A stretch of DNA of 64,000 bases from Burkholderiales bacterium (GCA_016219375.1 JACRNC010000008.1:144125-208124); one strand, 5' to 3'. Positions 37,130 through 46,838 are shown, numbered from the stretch's first letter. Translations and numbers: made by a program. Notes: generated from the letters alone by a model not told the origin.

Positions 37130-38485
37130 TCAGTGTAGCGAGCGGGGTGCCGGCGGGCAGGCCGGCGTCGGCTCGGCAGGGTCGGCAGCGCCCTCGGGGC
37201 CGGCGGGATCGCGCTGCACGGCGCACCCTGCGCCGCAGCCTGCGTCACACCCCGCCTCACACTCCGTCCCAGGCCCTGCATCACCCCCCGCGCCGCAACC
37301 GGCCGCACAGACCGTGCGGTCGCGCCCGGCGGCCTTGGCGCGGTAGAGCGCGCGGTCGGCCTGGTCGAGCAGCGCGGCCAGGTCCATGCGGCCGTCGTCC
37401 TGCACCACGCCGGCGGAGAACGCCAGGCGCAGCGCGCGGTCGGCGCGCACGGCCGGGGTGTGGCGCAGCCGGCCGCGCAGGCGCTCCAGCGGCGCCAGCG
37501 CGGTGCGGGCATCGGCGCCGGGCAGCAGGATGAGGAACTCCTCGCCGCCCCAGCGGGCCAGCAGGTCGGGGTCGCGGCCGGTGGTGTCGGGCGGGGTGCG
37601 GCGCAGCACGTCGGCAGCGGTGCGGGCGAAGGTGCACAGCGCCTCGTCGCCGGCGCGGTGGCCCAGCCGGTCGTTGAGCGCCTTGAAGTGGTCGATGTCC
37701 AGCAGCGCCACGGCAAAAGGCTGTGCGCCGCCGGCGGCCACGCGGCGGCGCTCCTGCTCCAGCAGGGCCAGCATCTGGCGGCGGTTGAGCAGGCCGGTGA
37801 GCGCGTCGTGCGTGGCCAGGTGGCGGGCGCGGTCGAGCGCGGCGCGCAGCTCGTGGCGCTGCGCCTGGGCGCGCTGGCGCCAGACGGCGATCTGCCGCGC
37901 GCCCAGCGCCATCGCCGGCAGCGCGCCGACCAGCAGCTCGAAGCGCAGCAGCTCCAGCCGCGCCGGGTAGTAGGCCGGATCGACCCGCGTGAGCACCAGC
38001 ATGGCCGCCCCCAGCAGAGCCACCGCGGAGGCGGCCACGCCCACGGCCTGGCGCGGCGTGTGGGTGTACATGCCGAAGGCCACCACCAGCGCCAGCAGCA
38101 TCAGCACCAAGCCGCGGTCCACCGGCCGCGCCTGGGTGTAGGCGCAGGCGATCAGCACCAGGGCGAAGGCGTTCTGCGCCAGCATCAGCGAGGGGTCGCG
38201 CAGCCGGCGCGACCAGCCGCTGCGCACCGCGGCATAGAAGCCCGCATGCGCCGGCACCGCCAGGGCGACGATCCAGCCGGCCAGCCCGGGCCGCATCACG
38301 CCGCCGTGCACGGCCTCCTGCGCCACGGCGGCACACAGCAGGTAGAGCAGCAGGCAAAGCAGCACTGCGGCCGTGCGCTGGCGCATGGCGCGGTCGCGGC
38401 CCAGCAGCCACGCCAGCGGCGCAGGCCGGGCGGGATGCGGGGCGGCCGGATGCATCGGCGGCTGCATGGGCGGCTGCAGAGACAT
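37130..38485 (-). CDS. Membrane diguanylate cyclase (GGDEF) paralogue 1, with Cys/Gly-rich tail
   Basis: 451 residues: about six membrane helices (RTAAVLLCLLLYLLCAAVA to LLGAAMLVLTRVD), a short coiled coil and a GGDEF domain with active-site GGEEF at 313-317 and the inhibitory I-site RDPD five residues before it. It should make c-di-GMP. The last 60 residues form an unusual tail rich in Gly and Cys (six Cys in about 28 residues, such as GTECEAGCDAGCGAGC). Membrane segments share LRDPSLMLAQ and a TPRQ motif with the next paralogues. Follows paralogue 2 by 14 bases. Confidence 0.9.
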   Translation of the reverse strand: MSLQPPMQPPMHPAAPHPARPAPLAWLLGRDRAMRQRTAAVLLCLLLYLLCAAVAQEAVHGGVMRPGLAGWIVALAVPAHAGFYAAVRSGWSRRLRDPSLMLAQNAFALVLIACAYTQARPVDRGLVLMLLALVVAFGMYTHTPRQAVGVAASAVALLGAAMLVLTRVDPAYYPARLELLRFELLVGALPAMALGARQIAVWRQRAQAQRHELRAALDRARHLATHDALTGLLNRRQMLALLEQERRRVAAGGAQPFAVALLDIDHFKALNDRLGHRAGDEALCTFARTAADVLRRTPPDTTGRDPDLLARWGGEEFLILLPGADARTALAPLERLRGRLRHTPAVRADRALRLAFSAGVVQDDGRMDLAALLDQADRALYRAKAAGRDRTVCAAGCGAGGDAGPGTECEAGCDAGCGAGCAVQRDPAGPEGAADPAEPTPACPPAPRSLH

Positions 38486-38499
38486 GGAGGGCCTGGCGC

Positions 38500-39747
38500 T
38501 CACGCCGTCTGCGCGGGCAGGGATGAATCCGGCCAGGCCGGCGCGGCAGCGGTTGCGGGTGCGGGCGCGGGCTCGTCGATGACCCAGCGGTCGCGCCCGG
38601 CGGACTTGGCGCGGTAGAGCGCGGCATCGGCGCGCTCGATCAGCGCGCGCAGCGGCTCGCCGTCCTGCCGCTCGGCCAGGCCGGCGGACACCGTCACAGC
38701 CGGCAGCGGCGCCACCGACGGCTCGCCCGGCGCCACCAGCTCGATCTGCCGGCGCACCCAGGCCATAACCTCGGCTGCGGCCTGGCGGCCCAGGCCCGGC
38801 CAGGCGACGAGGAACTCCTCGCCGCCCCAGCGCGCGGCCAGCGAGGGCTGCGGGCAGGCGCGGGCCAGCACGCCGGCCACGCGCGCCAACACCGCGTCGC
38901 CGCCGGCATGGCCGTGGCGGTCGTTGACCTGCTTGAAGTGGTCGATGTCGATCAGCGCCACGGTCAGCGGCCGGCCCTGCTCGACGCAGCGGCGGGCCAG
39001 CGCGGGCAGCCGCTCGTCCATCACGCGGCGGTTGAGCAGGCCGGTCAGCGCGTCGTGCGTGGCCAGCTGCTGCACGTCGCCGAGCACGCGGCGCAGCTCG
39101 GCGGCCTGGGTGCGCAGCCGCTCGCGGATCTCGCCGATCCAGCGGGTGACGAAGGCCGTGGCCAGCAGCGCCGGCCAGGCCACGCCCAGGTGGGTGGCCG
39201 TCACCGGCCAGGGCTGGGCGGCGGGGTCGGCCAGCGACAGGCCGGCTGCGGCCAGGCCCAGCAGCACGCAGCCCAGCACGCCCAGCGGCACCAGGCGGCT
39301 GGGCGGCATGCGGAACATGGCCAGCAGCTGGGTCTGTGCCATCAGGATCAGCAGGTTGCCGCGCACCTCGCCCACCAGCACGTAGCCGGCCACGCACAGC
39401 AGCAGGTTGACCACCGCCATCGGCCCGCCCAGCACCGGGTCGGCCAGATGGGCGGTGCGGCCGCTGCGCACCAGCGCGTAGTGCAGCGCCAGCGTCAGGC
39501 CCATGCCGCCGGCCAGCAGCGCGGCCACGCGGGCCGGCAGCACGCCCAGCAGCGCGGCATGCACGGCCACGGCGCTGCACACCGCGTAGAGCTGCCCGGC
39601 CACCAGCACCTGCAGCACGTGGCTGCGCATCGGCCCGCGGCCCAGCAGCAGCCGGCGCGCGCCGCGCCGCGCACGCGTCAGCAGCGGCGGCCAGGCGGCG
39701 GCCGGCAGGTCGATCTCAGGCAGCGGCGGGGGCGCGAATCCAGCCAT
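38500..39747 (-). CDS. Membrane diguanylate cyclase (GGDEF) paralogue 2
   Basis: 415 residues with about six membrane helices, a short helical linker (IGEIRERLRTQAAELRRVLGDVQQL) and a GGDEF domain whose active site is GGEEF at residues 308-312. It is the most diverged of the four in its membrane part (MFRMPPSRL in place of the TPRQ motif) and lacks an I-site: the four residues at that position are PQPS. Thus its product inhibition should be weaker or absent. Nine bases separate it from paralogue 3. Confidence 0.9.
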   Translation of the reverse strand: MAGFAPPPLPEIDLPAAAWPPLLTRARRGARRLLLGRGPMRSHVLQVLVAGQLYAVCSAVAVHAALLGVLPARVAALLAGGMGLTLALHYALVRSGRTAHLADPVLGGPMAVVNLLLCVAGYVLVGEVRGNLLILMAQTQLLAMFRMPPSRLVPLGVLGCVLLGLAAAGLSLADPAAQPWPVTATHLGVAWPALLATAFVTRWIGEIRERLRTQAAELRRVLGDVQQLATHDALTGLLNRRVMDERLPALARRCVEQGRPLTVALIDIDHFKQVNDRHGHAGGDAVLARVAGVLARACPQPSLAARWGGEEFLVAWPGLGRQAAAEVMAWVRRQIELVAPGEPSVAPLPAVTVSAGLAERQDGEPLRALIERADAALYRAKSAGRDRWVIDEPAPAPATAAAPAWPDSSLPAQTA

Positions 39748-39756
39748 GCCCGCGCC

Positions 39757-40887
39757 CTAGCGCGCCGACGGCGCGGCGGCCAGCAGCGCGCGGTTGCGGC
39801 CATGGGCCTTGGCGTCATAGAGCGCACGGTCGGCGCGCTCCAGCGTCTGGCGCAGGGTGTGGCCGTGGGCATGCTCGGCCACGCCGGCGGAGAAGGTCAC
39901 GGCCAGGCCGGGCACGGTCTCCGACACGGCCGCGCCGCGCAGCGCCTCGCGCAGCCGCTCCAGGCCGTTGAGCGCCTGCTCGGCGCGCGTCTCGGGGAAG
40001 AGGATGAGGAACTCCTCGCCGCCCCAGCGGGCCATGATGTCGGCATTGCGCAGCACGCCCAGCGCGGCCTGGGTGTAGCCGCACAGCACCTCGTCGCCCA
40101 CGTGGTGGCCGTGGGTGTCGTTGATGTGCTTGAAGTGGTCCAGGTCGATCAGCGCCACGCAGAAGGCCGCGCCGCTCCTGTCTTGGCGCTTCATCTCCTG
40201 GTCCAGCAGCTCCTGCATGTGGCGGCGGTTGATCAGGCCGGTCAGTGCATCGCGCGTGGCCAGCTCCTGCACGCGGGCCAGGGCCTCGTGCAGGGCCTGG
40301 CGCTGCTTGAGCAGCCGGCCGCGCAGCTGGCTGACCTGGTGGGCCACCAGCGACAGCGTGGGCAGCACGCTGAAGGCCAGGCCGAACTGGATGGCCTGCA
40401 CCTGCGCCGGGAACTCCCGCGGGTCGCGCCACGACATGTAGGCCATCGCCCCGCCCAGCGCGCCGATGGCCACGGCGCCCACGGTCAGCGTCTGCCGCGG
40501 CGTCAGCGAGAACATGCCGAAGACCAGCACCAGCGCCAGCAGCAGCAGCACCGCGCCGCGCACCGGCCCGGCGATCACATAGGCCACCACGATGGCCGAG
40601 ATGGCGAAGTAGCTCTGCTCCAGCGCCAGCCCCGGCTCGCGCAGGCGCAGCGTGCAGCCGCTGCGCAGCAGGGCGTAGAAGGTGACGACGCCCACGGCCA
40701 TGTAGGCGATCAGCCCGTGGGCCACCGGCGCCGTGACCAGCCCCAGCGTGACGCCGCGCAGCAGCAGCGCCATGCACACCAGGTAGACATAGGCCGCGGT
40801 GAGCGAGCGGATGATGCGCAAGCGGTGGCCGGTGTCCGGCCCCAGCACCACGCGGCCGACGGGCATGAGCCAGTCCGGGCACCTCAT
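39757..40887 (-). CDS. Membrane diguanylate cyclase (GGDEF) paralogue 3
   Basis: 376 residues. Five to six membrane helices with the shared motif MFSLTPRQTLTVG and GPVRG, then a linker (RGRLLKQRQALHEALARVQEL) and a GGDEF domain with active site GGEEF at 289-293 and I-site RNAD immediately upstream. All GGDEF landmarks (DALTGLINRR, DLDHFKHINDTHGHHVGDEVL) are intact, so it is expected to be an active, product-inhibited cyclase. The ATG overlaps the stop of paralogue 4 as ATGA. Confidence 0.91.
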   Translation of the reverse strand: MRCPDWLMPVGRVVLGPDTGHRLRIIRSLTAAYVYLVCMALLLRGVTLGLVTAPVAHGLIAYMAVGVVTFYALLRSGCTLRLREPGLALEQSYFAISAIVVAYVIAGPVRGAVLLLLALVLVFGMFSLTPRQTLTVGAVAIGALGGAMAYMSWRDPREFPAQVQAIQFGLAFSVLPTLSLVAHQVSQLRGRLLKQRQALHEALARVQELATRDALTGLINRRHMQELLDQEMKRQDRSGAAFCVALIDLDHFKHINDTHGHHVGDEVLCGYTQAALGVLRNADIMARWGGEEFLILFPETRAEQALNGLERLREALRGAAVSETVPGLAVTFSAGVAEHAHGHTLRQTLERADRALYDAKAHGRNRALLAAAPSAR

Positions 40888-42101
40888 GACGCGGCCTCCG
40901 GTGCGGGCGCGGGGCCCGGGCGCTGGGGGCGCTCACCGCCGTCCTGGCGCTCCGCGCGCAGCGAGCCGGCCGCCGCCATCACGAACTGCGCCGGGCCGCT
41001 GGCCTGGGCCTGCGCCAGCGCATGCTCCACGCGCTCCAGCGTCTGCTCCACGGTCTCGCCCGGCACATGCGCGGCCAGCCCGGCGGAGAAGCTCACGCGC
41101 AGCTCGGGCCGCTCGGGCACCAGGGCCAGGCTGGCCAGCTCGTGGCGCAGCCGCTGCAGCGCGCGGGTGGCGTGCTCGGCGCGGGTCTCGGTCTGCAGGA
41201 TGAGCAGCTCGTCGCTGCCCCAGCGGGCGATCACGTCGCTGTGGCGCAGCGTGCGCAGCGCGAGCTGGCTCAAGCCCCGCAGCACCGCGTCGCCCACGGC
41301 GTCGCCATGCGTGTCGTTGATGGCCTTGAGCTGGTCCACGTCCACCAGGGCCAGGCAGAAGGCCAAGCCGCGGTACTGCTCATGGCGCAGCGCCAAGCCC
41401 AGCAGCTCGTGCATGTGGCGGCGGTTGACCAGGCCGGTCAGCGCATCGCGCGTGGCCAGCTGCTGCGCCTGCGCCAGTGCGTCGCGCAGCGCCTGCTGCT
41501 GCTGCTGCAGCCGCTGGCCGAGCTGGCTGACGTAGCAGGCCAGCGACGTCGTCACCGGCAGCGCCGCGGCCACCAGCGCAAAGCGCAGCAGCTCGGTCTG
41601 CGGCGGATAGGCCTGCGGCTGCAGCGCCGACAGCAGCCCCATCGCCGCGCCCAGCACGGCCACGGCATACAGGCCCAGCCCCAGGGTCTGCCGCGGCGAC
41701 AGGCAGAACATGGCGTAGACGATGACCATCACCGCCAGCATCAGCGTGCAGTCGCGCAGCGGCCCGGCGATCGCATAGCCCCAGGCCACCAGCGTGAGCG
41801 CCACCACACTCTGCGCCAGCATCAGGCTGGGGTCGCGCAGCCGCTCGGACCAGCCGCTGCGCAGCAGCAGGTAGAACGCCGCCTGCGCCGCCAGCGTCAC
41901 GCCGATCAGCAGCGTGCCCGTGGCCGGAGCGACCACGCCGGCGGCCATGCCCACCAGCAGCGCGATGTCGCAGCCCAGGTAGACGGCCCAGGCCAGCAGC
42001 TGGAAGGCCACGCGCACCCGCACGCGCCGCTCGCCGCCCAGCACCCAGTCGGTGCGGCGGCGCCAGTTCGGCGTGGTGCAGGCAGGCGCCCCAGCGGTCA
42101 T
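40884..42101 (-). CDS. Membrane GGDEF paralogue 4 with degenerate active site (GSDEL)
   Basis: 405 residues with the same plan as its neighbours: about six membrane helices (LRDPSLMLAQ, MFCLSPRQTLGLG), a linker with a glutamine run (QRLQQQQQALRDALAQAQQL) and a GGDEF domain. At residues 295-299 the motif is GSDEL in place of GG(D/E)EF, and DxD-region text is DVDQLKAINDTHGDAVGDAVL, so Phe of DxDHFK is replaced too. The I-site RHSD is kept. It may be a weak cyclase or a c-di-GMP-binding receptor. It is first in the array, 156 bases after the chemoreceptor gene. ATG 42101 preferred over an upstream extension. Confidence 0.87.
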   Translation of the reverse strand: MTAGAPACTTPNWRRRTDWVLGGERRVRVRVAFQLLAWAVYLGCDIALLVGMAAGVVAPATGTLLIGVTLAAQAAFYLLLRSGWSERLRDPSLMLAQSVVALTLVAWGYAIAGPLRDCTLMLAVMVIVYAMFCLSPRQTLGLGLYAVAVLGAAMGLLSALQPQAYPPQTELLRFALVAAALPVTTSLACYVSQLGQRLQQQQQALRDALAQAQQLATRDALTGLVNRRHMHELLGLALRHEQYRGLAFCLALVDVDQLKAINDTHGDAVGDAVLRGLSQLALRTLRHSDVIARWGSDELLILQTETRAEHATRALQRLRHELASLALVPERPELRVSFSAGLAAHVPGETVEQTLERVEHALAQAQASGPAQFVMAAAGSLRAERQDGGERPQRPGPAPAPEAAS

Positions 42102-42257
42102 CGTGCGGCGGTCAGCGGTCAGGTTGGAAGGAGCCGGCTTGCTCTGCCCGCTCGAGGGGCAGTCAGGCCGGCCGTTACCGGTGGGATCGGCGCCTGGCGC
42201 CACCGGCTGGAGGCGGGGTTGCCCGCACAGGGGCGGCCCTCACCGTCGCCGGCCGCG

Positions 42258-44081
42258 TCAGAAGGTTTCCCAATCGCCGTCGTCGGTGACCGGCGCGGGC
42301 TTGCTCGGTGTGCGCAGCGGCGCAGCGGCTGCCGGCACGACGGCCGTGAGCGTGGGTACGGTGGCCGGCTTGTCGTCGCCGCGCGTGGCGGGGGCGGCCC
42401 CCTGAGCCGGCATCGTGGATGCGGCGGCCTGGTTGACGGCGGAGCCGCCCGCACCCTTGGCCCGGGCGATCGCCTGGCTGGCCTGCGCATGGGCGGCGCT
42501 GCTGGCCTGGATCTGCGCGTGGACCTGGGCATGGGCCTGGGCCTGCGCCTGGCTCATGGCCTGCTGCTGGCCGAGGCGGAACACCGCCACCGCCTGCGCC
42601 AGCCGCAGGGCCTGGTCCTTCAGGCTCTCGGCTGCAGCCGCACTCTGCTCCACCAGCGCCGCGTTCTGCTGCGTCATCTGGTCGAGCTGCGTCACCGCGT
42701 TGTTGACCTGGCCGATGCCCGAGGACTGCTCGGCCGATGCGGCGCTGATCTCGCCGATGATGTCCGTCACGCGCTGCACGCCGGAGACGATCTCGCTCAT
42801 CGCCGTGCCCGCGTCCTGCACCAGCTTGCTGCCGGACTCGACCTTCTCGCTCGATGCATTGATCAGCGACTTGATCTCCTTGGCCGCCTGCGCGCTGCGC
42901 TGCGCCAGGCTGCGCACCTCGCCGGCCACCACGGCGAAGCCGCGGCCCTGCTCGCCGGCACGCGCGGCTTCCACCGCGGCGTTCAGCGCCAGGATGTTGG
43001 TCTGGAAGGCGATGCCGTCGATCACGCTGGTGATCTCGTTGATCTTGCGGCTGGCCGTGTTGATCTCGTCCATGTTGGTCACCACCTGCGAGACGATGCC
43101 GCCGCCGCGCTGGGCGGCCGTGGCGGCAGAGCTGGCCAGCTGATTGGCCTGGCGCGCGGCGTCGGCGCTCTGGCGCACGGTGCCCGTGAGCTGCTCCATG
43201 CTGGAGGCCGTCTGCTGCAGGTTGGACGCCGTGGTCTCGGTGCGCGCCGACAGGTCCTGGTTGCCCGAGGCGATCTCGGTGGACGCGGTGGTGATGGAGT
43301 CGGTGGCCTGGCGGATCACGCTCACCGTCTCGCGCAGGCGCTGGTTCATCGTCACCACCGCCGCGCGCAGCGAGCGGGTGTCGCCGGCATTGGCCTGCAG
43401 GTCGTCGCTGAGGTCGCCGTCGGCGATGCGCTGCACCAGGTTGCGCAGCGTGGCGGGCTCGTCGCCCAGGTCGGCCCAGACCGAGCGCACCACCGCGGCC
43501 GAGGCCACGCCCAGCACGATCAGCGTCACCAGGCCCGTGCCCACGATGATCCACAGCGCGCGCTGCACGCCGGCGTCAGCCGCCTCGTGCTGCGCGGTGA
43601 CTGCCGCGCGCGAGCTGGCCTTCAGGTCGGTGAGCAGCTTGCCCAGGGCGTTCTGCGAGCTCTGCATCTGCGCCACCAGCTCCGGGCCGTTGCCGCCGCC
43701 GGCGCCCAGCATGGCGCGCGTGGCTGCCAGGGCCGAGCCCTGGTAGGCGTCGAAGGCCTCGCGCATCTGGCGGCCCTCGTCGGCCTTGCCGTCCAGCGCG
43801 GCGATCTTGTCCAGCGCCTCGTGCACCGCGGCGACGATGGGCTTGGTGTCGTCCAGCTTGGCCGCGTCGCCCTCCGACACCGCGCCCTGCAGCGTCAGCC
43901 GGAACTGCTCGGTGCTGCTGTCCACGGCGAACACGCGCACCATGAACGGGTCGTCCACGTTCTGCAGCCGGGCCAGGCCGGCCGAGGTCTGCGTGCCGAC
44001 CACGGCGCTGATGGCCACGCCGACGATGAAGACCAGCGCGGCAACCGCCGGCATGGTCCAGATCCGGGTCCTGAACTTCAT
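42258..44081 (-). CDS. Methyl-accepting chemotaxis protein with DWETF tail
   Basis: 607 residues: membrane helix 1 (about 10-30), a periplasmic four-helix-type ligand region with the [13 protein letters not shown] text of Tar/Tsr-like receptors, helix 2 (about 176-198), HAMP, methylation helices and the invariant signalling tip ([37 protein letters not shown] in family alignments). A Gln/Ala/His linker leads to the C-terminal DWETF pentapeptide, the docking site for CheR/CheB. ATG 44081 follows AGAGGAC. A sigma-28-like promoter lies about 150 bases upstream. Ligand unknown. Confidence 0.94.
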   Translation of the reverse strand: MKFRTRIWTMPAVAALVFIVGVAISAVVGTQTSAGLARLQNVDDPFMVRVFAVDSSTEQFRLTLQGAVSEGDAAKLDDTKPIVAAVHEALDKIAALDGKADEGRQMREAFDAYQGSALAATRAMLGAGGGNGPELVAQMQSSQNALGKLLTDLKASSRAAVTAQHEAADAGVQRALWIIVGTGLVTLIVLGVASAAVVRSVWADLGDEPATLRNLVQRIADGDLSDDLQANAGDTRSLRAAVVTMNQRLRETVSVIRQATDSITTASTEIASGNQDLSARTETTASNLQQTASSMEQLTGTVRQSADAARQANQLASSAATAAQRGGGIVSQVVTNMDEINTASRKINEITSVIDGIAFQTNILALNAAVEAARAGEQGRGFAVVAGEVRSLAQRSAQAAKEIKSLINASSEKVESGSKLVQDAGTAMSEIVSGVQRVTDIIGEISAASAEQSSGIGQVNNAVTQLDQMTQQNAALVEQSAAAAESLKDQALRLAQAVAVFRLGQQQAMSQAQAQAHAQVHAQIQASSAAHAQASQAIARAKGAGGSAVNQAAASTMPAQGAAPATRGDDKPATVPTLTAVVPAAAAPLRTPSKPAPVTDDGDWETF

Positions 44082-44228
44082 GAGTCCGTCCTCTCGATAG
44101 AGCAGGCGCACGTGGCGCCGCACGGTCGGGTCACGGCCGCATCGCGGCCGTGCTCTCCCTCGAAGGCGGACAGCCCCACCCGCCCGGACGCCAGGCATCC
44201 AGCGGGTCGGCAGCTCGCCTTGCATCCC

Positions 44229-44256
44229 TTATCGGCATCGTCGCAATACAAATTGA
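44229..44256 (-). promoter_or_regulatory. Sigma-28 (FliA)-type promoter of the chemoreceptor gene
   Basis: On the minus strand the -10 element GCCGATAA (44229-44236) matches the sigma-28 consensus exactly. Twelve bases upstream is TCAATTTG, a partial match to the -35 TAAAGTTT. The predicted start gives a leader of about 140 bases to the receptor ATG. This places the receptor with flagellar genes. Confidence 0.6.
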
Positions 44257-44261
44257 GAGGG

Positions 44262-44761
44262 ATCAAACGAAAAGCTCGGGATTGCCGGCCCTGTCCGCGC
44301 GTGAGGAATGCCGCACAACGGCCGCCTGTCTGCGGCATGCCGGCCTGTCGCGCCCACCTCGCCTGGTCCGTGCAGACGCCCGCCAGACGCTGCCGCCGGC
44401 AGGGACAAGCCCTGGGCCACCCCCCTCTATCGGGTGGGTGTGGTGCTAAAGTGCCCGATCCCGCTCGGCGCGCCCCGCGCTGCGCGCGCGCCCCGCCCAC
44501 CCGCCGGGGCCGATCCCGACCTGCCGGCAACAGGCCACCCGCCTTGCGCCGCCGCCTGCCGTCGCCATGCCACGCTCACCGTCTGCCTGCTGCCGCCGCG
44601 CCTGCGCGTTCACCGTGCGCGGGCCGTCCACTGCGCGCGTGGCCGCTGCAGCCCGCGGCCGGCACCCCGCCCTTCGCTTTTTCGTCGATGCCGCCTCCCG
44701 ATGACCCGGGACGCGGCTTTTTTTTCACCCTCGACTCCACCGCCCAAAAGGCCCTGATCCC
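44262..44761 (+). other. Long sucC leader region
   Basis: About 500 bases without a standard gene. On the plus strand TGCTAAAGT at 44445-44452 looks like an extended -10 box; if so the sucC mRNA leader is about 300 bases. Near its end lie a 45-codon frame (ATG 44567 to TGA 44702-44704, no good ribosome site) and an intrinsic terminator whose loop contains that stop. The ATG of sucC is 37 bases after the terminator, preceded by AAAAGG. Confidence 0.5.
44691..44725 (+). terminator. Intrinsic terminator inside the sucC leader
   Basis: CCGC (44691-44694) and TCCCG (44696-44700) pair with CGGGA (44707-44711) and GCGG (44713-44716) around one mismatch and a six-base loop, followed directly by C and eight T. 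It points towards sucC and ends 37 bases before its start codon, although no plus-strand gene precedes it. It may attenuate sucCD or end a small RNA. Confidence 0.82.
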
Positions 44762-45922
44762 ATGAAGATCCACGAGTACCAAGGCAAGGAAGTGCTGCGC
44801 CGCTTCGGCGTGCCCGTTCCGCGCGGCATCCCCGCGTTTTCCGTCGATGAGGCCGTCAGCGCGGCCCAGCAGCTCGGAGGCCCGGTGTGGGTCGTCAAGG
44901 CGCAGATCCACGCCGGTGGCCGCGGCAAGGGCGGCGGCGTCAAGCTCGCCCGCTCGCTCGATGAGGTCAAGGCCCTGTCCGGCCAGATCCTGGGCATGCA
45001 GCTCAAGACGCACCAGACCGGCCCCGAGGGCCAGAAGGTCAACCGCCTCTACATCGAGGAAGGTGCGGACATCCAGAAGGAGTACTACGTCTCCGTCGTC
45101 ACCGACCGCGGCACGCAGAAGGTGGCCTTCATCGCCTCCAGCGAAGGCGGCATGGACATCGAGGAAGTGGCCCACAGCCACCCCGAGAAGATCGTCAAGG
45201 TCTTCGTCGACCCGCTTGCGGGCCTGACCGACGAGCAGGCCAAGGAGATCGCCGCGGGCATCCAGCTGCCGGCTGATTCCCTGCCCCAGGCCATCGACCT
45301 CTTCAAGAAGCTCTACCAGTGCTACATGGAGACCGACGCCAGCCTGGTGGAGATCAACCCGCTCAACCGCGACAGCAAGGGCAACCTGATCGCGCTGGAC
45401 GCCAAGTTCAACTTCGACGCCAACGCCCTCTTCCGCCACCCCGAGATCACGGCCTACCGTGACCTGGACGAGGAAGACCCGGCCGAGATCGAGGCCAGCA
45501 AGTTCGACCTGGCCTACATCCAGCTCGACGGCAACATCGGCTGCCTGGTCAACGGCGCCGGCCTGGCCATGGCCACGATGGACACCATCAAGCTCTTCGG
45601 CGGCGAGCCGGCCAACTTCCTGGACGTGGGCGGCGGCGCCACCGCCGAGAAGGTCACCGAGGCCTTCAAGATCATGCTCAAGAGCCCCAAGGTGAAGGCG
45701 ATCCTCGTCAACATCTTCGGCGGCATCATGCGCTGCGACACCATCGCCGAGGGCGTGATCACCGCCTGCAAGGCCGTCAACCTGCAGGTGCCGCTGGTCG
45801 TGCGCATGAAGGGCACCAACGAGGACCTGGGCAAGAAGATGCTGGCCGAATCCGGCCTGCCCATCATCTCCGCCGACACGATGGCGGAGGCCGCCACCAA
45901 AGTGGTCGCGGCCGTCAAGTAA
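44762..45922 (+). CDS. sucC: Succinyl-CoA synthetase (ADP-forming) beta subunit
   Basis: 386 residues, normal length. SucC binds nucleotide and succinate and with SucD interconverts succinyl-CoA and succinate with substrate-level phosphorylation in the TCA cycle. ATP-grasp features include [18 protein letters not shown] near residue 46, LVEINPL and [22 protein letters not shown] followed by [10 protein letters not shown]. Start [17 protein letters not shown] is typical. sucD follows after 22 bases. Expression may be governed by the leader terminator upstream. Confidence 0.98.
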   Translation: MKIHEYQGKEVLRRFGVPVPRGIPAFSVDEAVSAAQQLGGPVWVVKAQIHAGGRGKGGGVKLARSLDEVKALSGQILGMQLKTHQTGPEGQKVNRLYIEEGADIQKEYYVSVVTDRGTQKVAFIASSEGGMDIEEVAHSHPEKIVKVFVDPLAGLTDEQAKEIAAGIQLPADSLPQAIDLFKKLYQCYMETDASLVEINPLNRDSKGNLIALDAKFNFDANALFRHPEITAYRDLDEEDPAEIEASKFDLAYIQLDGNIGCLVNGAGLAMATMDTIKLFGGEPANFLDVGGGATAEKVTEAFKIMLKSPKVKAILVNIFGGIMRCDTIAEGVITACKAVNLQVPLVVRMKGTNEDLGKKMLAESGLPIISADTMAEAATKVVAAVK

Positions 45923-45944
45923 GCCCTAGGAAAGAGCACCCATC

Positions 45945-46838
45945 ATGAGCATCCTGATCAACAAGGACACCAAGGTCATCACCCAGGGCATCACCGGCAA
46001 GACCGGCCAGTTCCACACCCTGGGCTGCCAGGCCTATGCCAACGGCCGGGCCGCGTTCGTCGCCGGCGTGAACCCCAAGAAGGCCGGCGAGTCCTTCTCC
46101 GACATCCCCATCTACGCCAGCGTCAAGGAAGCCGCCCAGCAGACCGGCGCCACGGTCAGCGTGATCTACGTGCCGCCGGCCGGCGCGGCCGATGCCATCT
46201 GGGAGGCCGTGGAGGCCGACCTGGACCTGGTCATCGCCATCACCGAAGGCATCCCCGTGCGCGACATGCTGATGGTGCGCAACAAGATGAAGGCCAAGGA
46301 GGCCGCCGGCGGCAAGAAGACGCTGCTGCTGGGCCCCAACTGCCCCGGCCTGATCACGCCGGAGGAAATCAAGATCGGCATCATGCCCGGCCACATCCAC
46401 AAGAAGGGCCGCATTGGCGTGGTCAGCCGCTCGGGCACGCTGACCTATGAAGCCGTGGCGCAGCTCACCGAGCTGGGCCTGGGCCAGAGCAGCGCCGTGG
46501 GCATCGGCGGCGACCCGATCAACGGCCTCAAGCACATCGACGTGATGAAGATGTTCAACGAGGATCCGGACACCGACGCCGTGATCATGATCGGCGAGAT
46601 CGGCGGCCCCGACGAGGCCGAGGCCGCGCAATGGTGCAAGGCCAACATGAAGAAGCCCATCGTCGGCTTCATCGCCGGCGTCACCGCCCCCCCGGGCAAG
46701 CGCATGGGCCACGCCGGCGCGCTGATCAGCGGCGGCGCCGACACGGCCGATGCCAAGCTGGCCATCATGGAAGAGTGCGGCTTCACCGTCACGCGCAACC
46801 CGTCGGAGATGGGCAAGCTGCTCAAGGGCTTGCTCTGA
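45945..46838 (+). CDS. sucD: Succinyl-CoA synthetase alpha subunit
   Basis: 297 residues. SucD binds CoA and carries the phosphohistidine: His256 in [14 protein letters not shown]. The CoA-binding [13 protein letters not shown] lies near residue 12 and [10 protein letters not shown] at about residue 128. AGGAAAG precedes the ATG. Followed by a hairpin terminator. All features ordinary. Confidence 0.98.
   Translation: MSILINKDTKVITQGITGKTGQFHTLGCQAYANGRAAFVAGVNPKKAGESFSDIPIYASVKEAAQQTGATVSVIYVPPAGAADAIWEAVEADLDLVIAITEGIPVRDMLMVRNKMKAKEAAGGKKTLLLGPNCPGLITPEEIKIGIMPGHIHKKGRIGVVSRSGTLTYEAVAQLTELGLGQSSAVGIGGDPINGLKHIDVMKMFNEDPDTDAVIMIGEIGGPDEAEAAQWCKANMKKPIVGFIAGVTAPPGKRMGHAGALISGGADTADAKLAIMEECGFTVTRNPSEMGKLLKGLL

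Noticed and set aside
44308..44757. 149-codon plus-strand frame in the sucC leader
   Set aside because: Translation is Arg/Pro/Ala-rich without motifs or ribosome site; treated as leader RNA.
41022..44765. A 1247-codon open frame on the plus strand opposite the GGDEF and chemoreceptor genes
   Set aside because: Translation is rich in His/Gln/Arg/Gly with no domain text; it is the antisense shadow of GC-rich genes on the minus strand.
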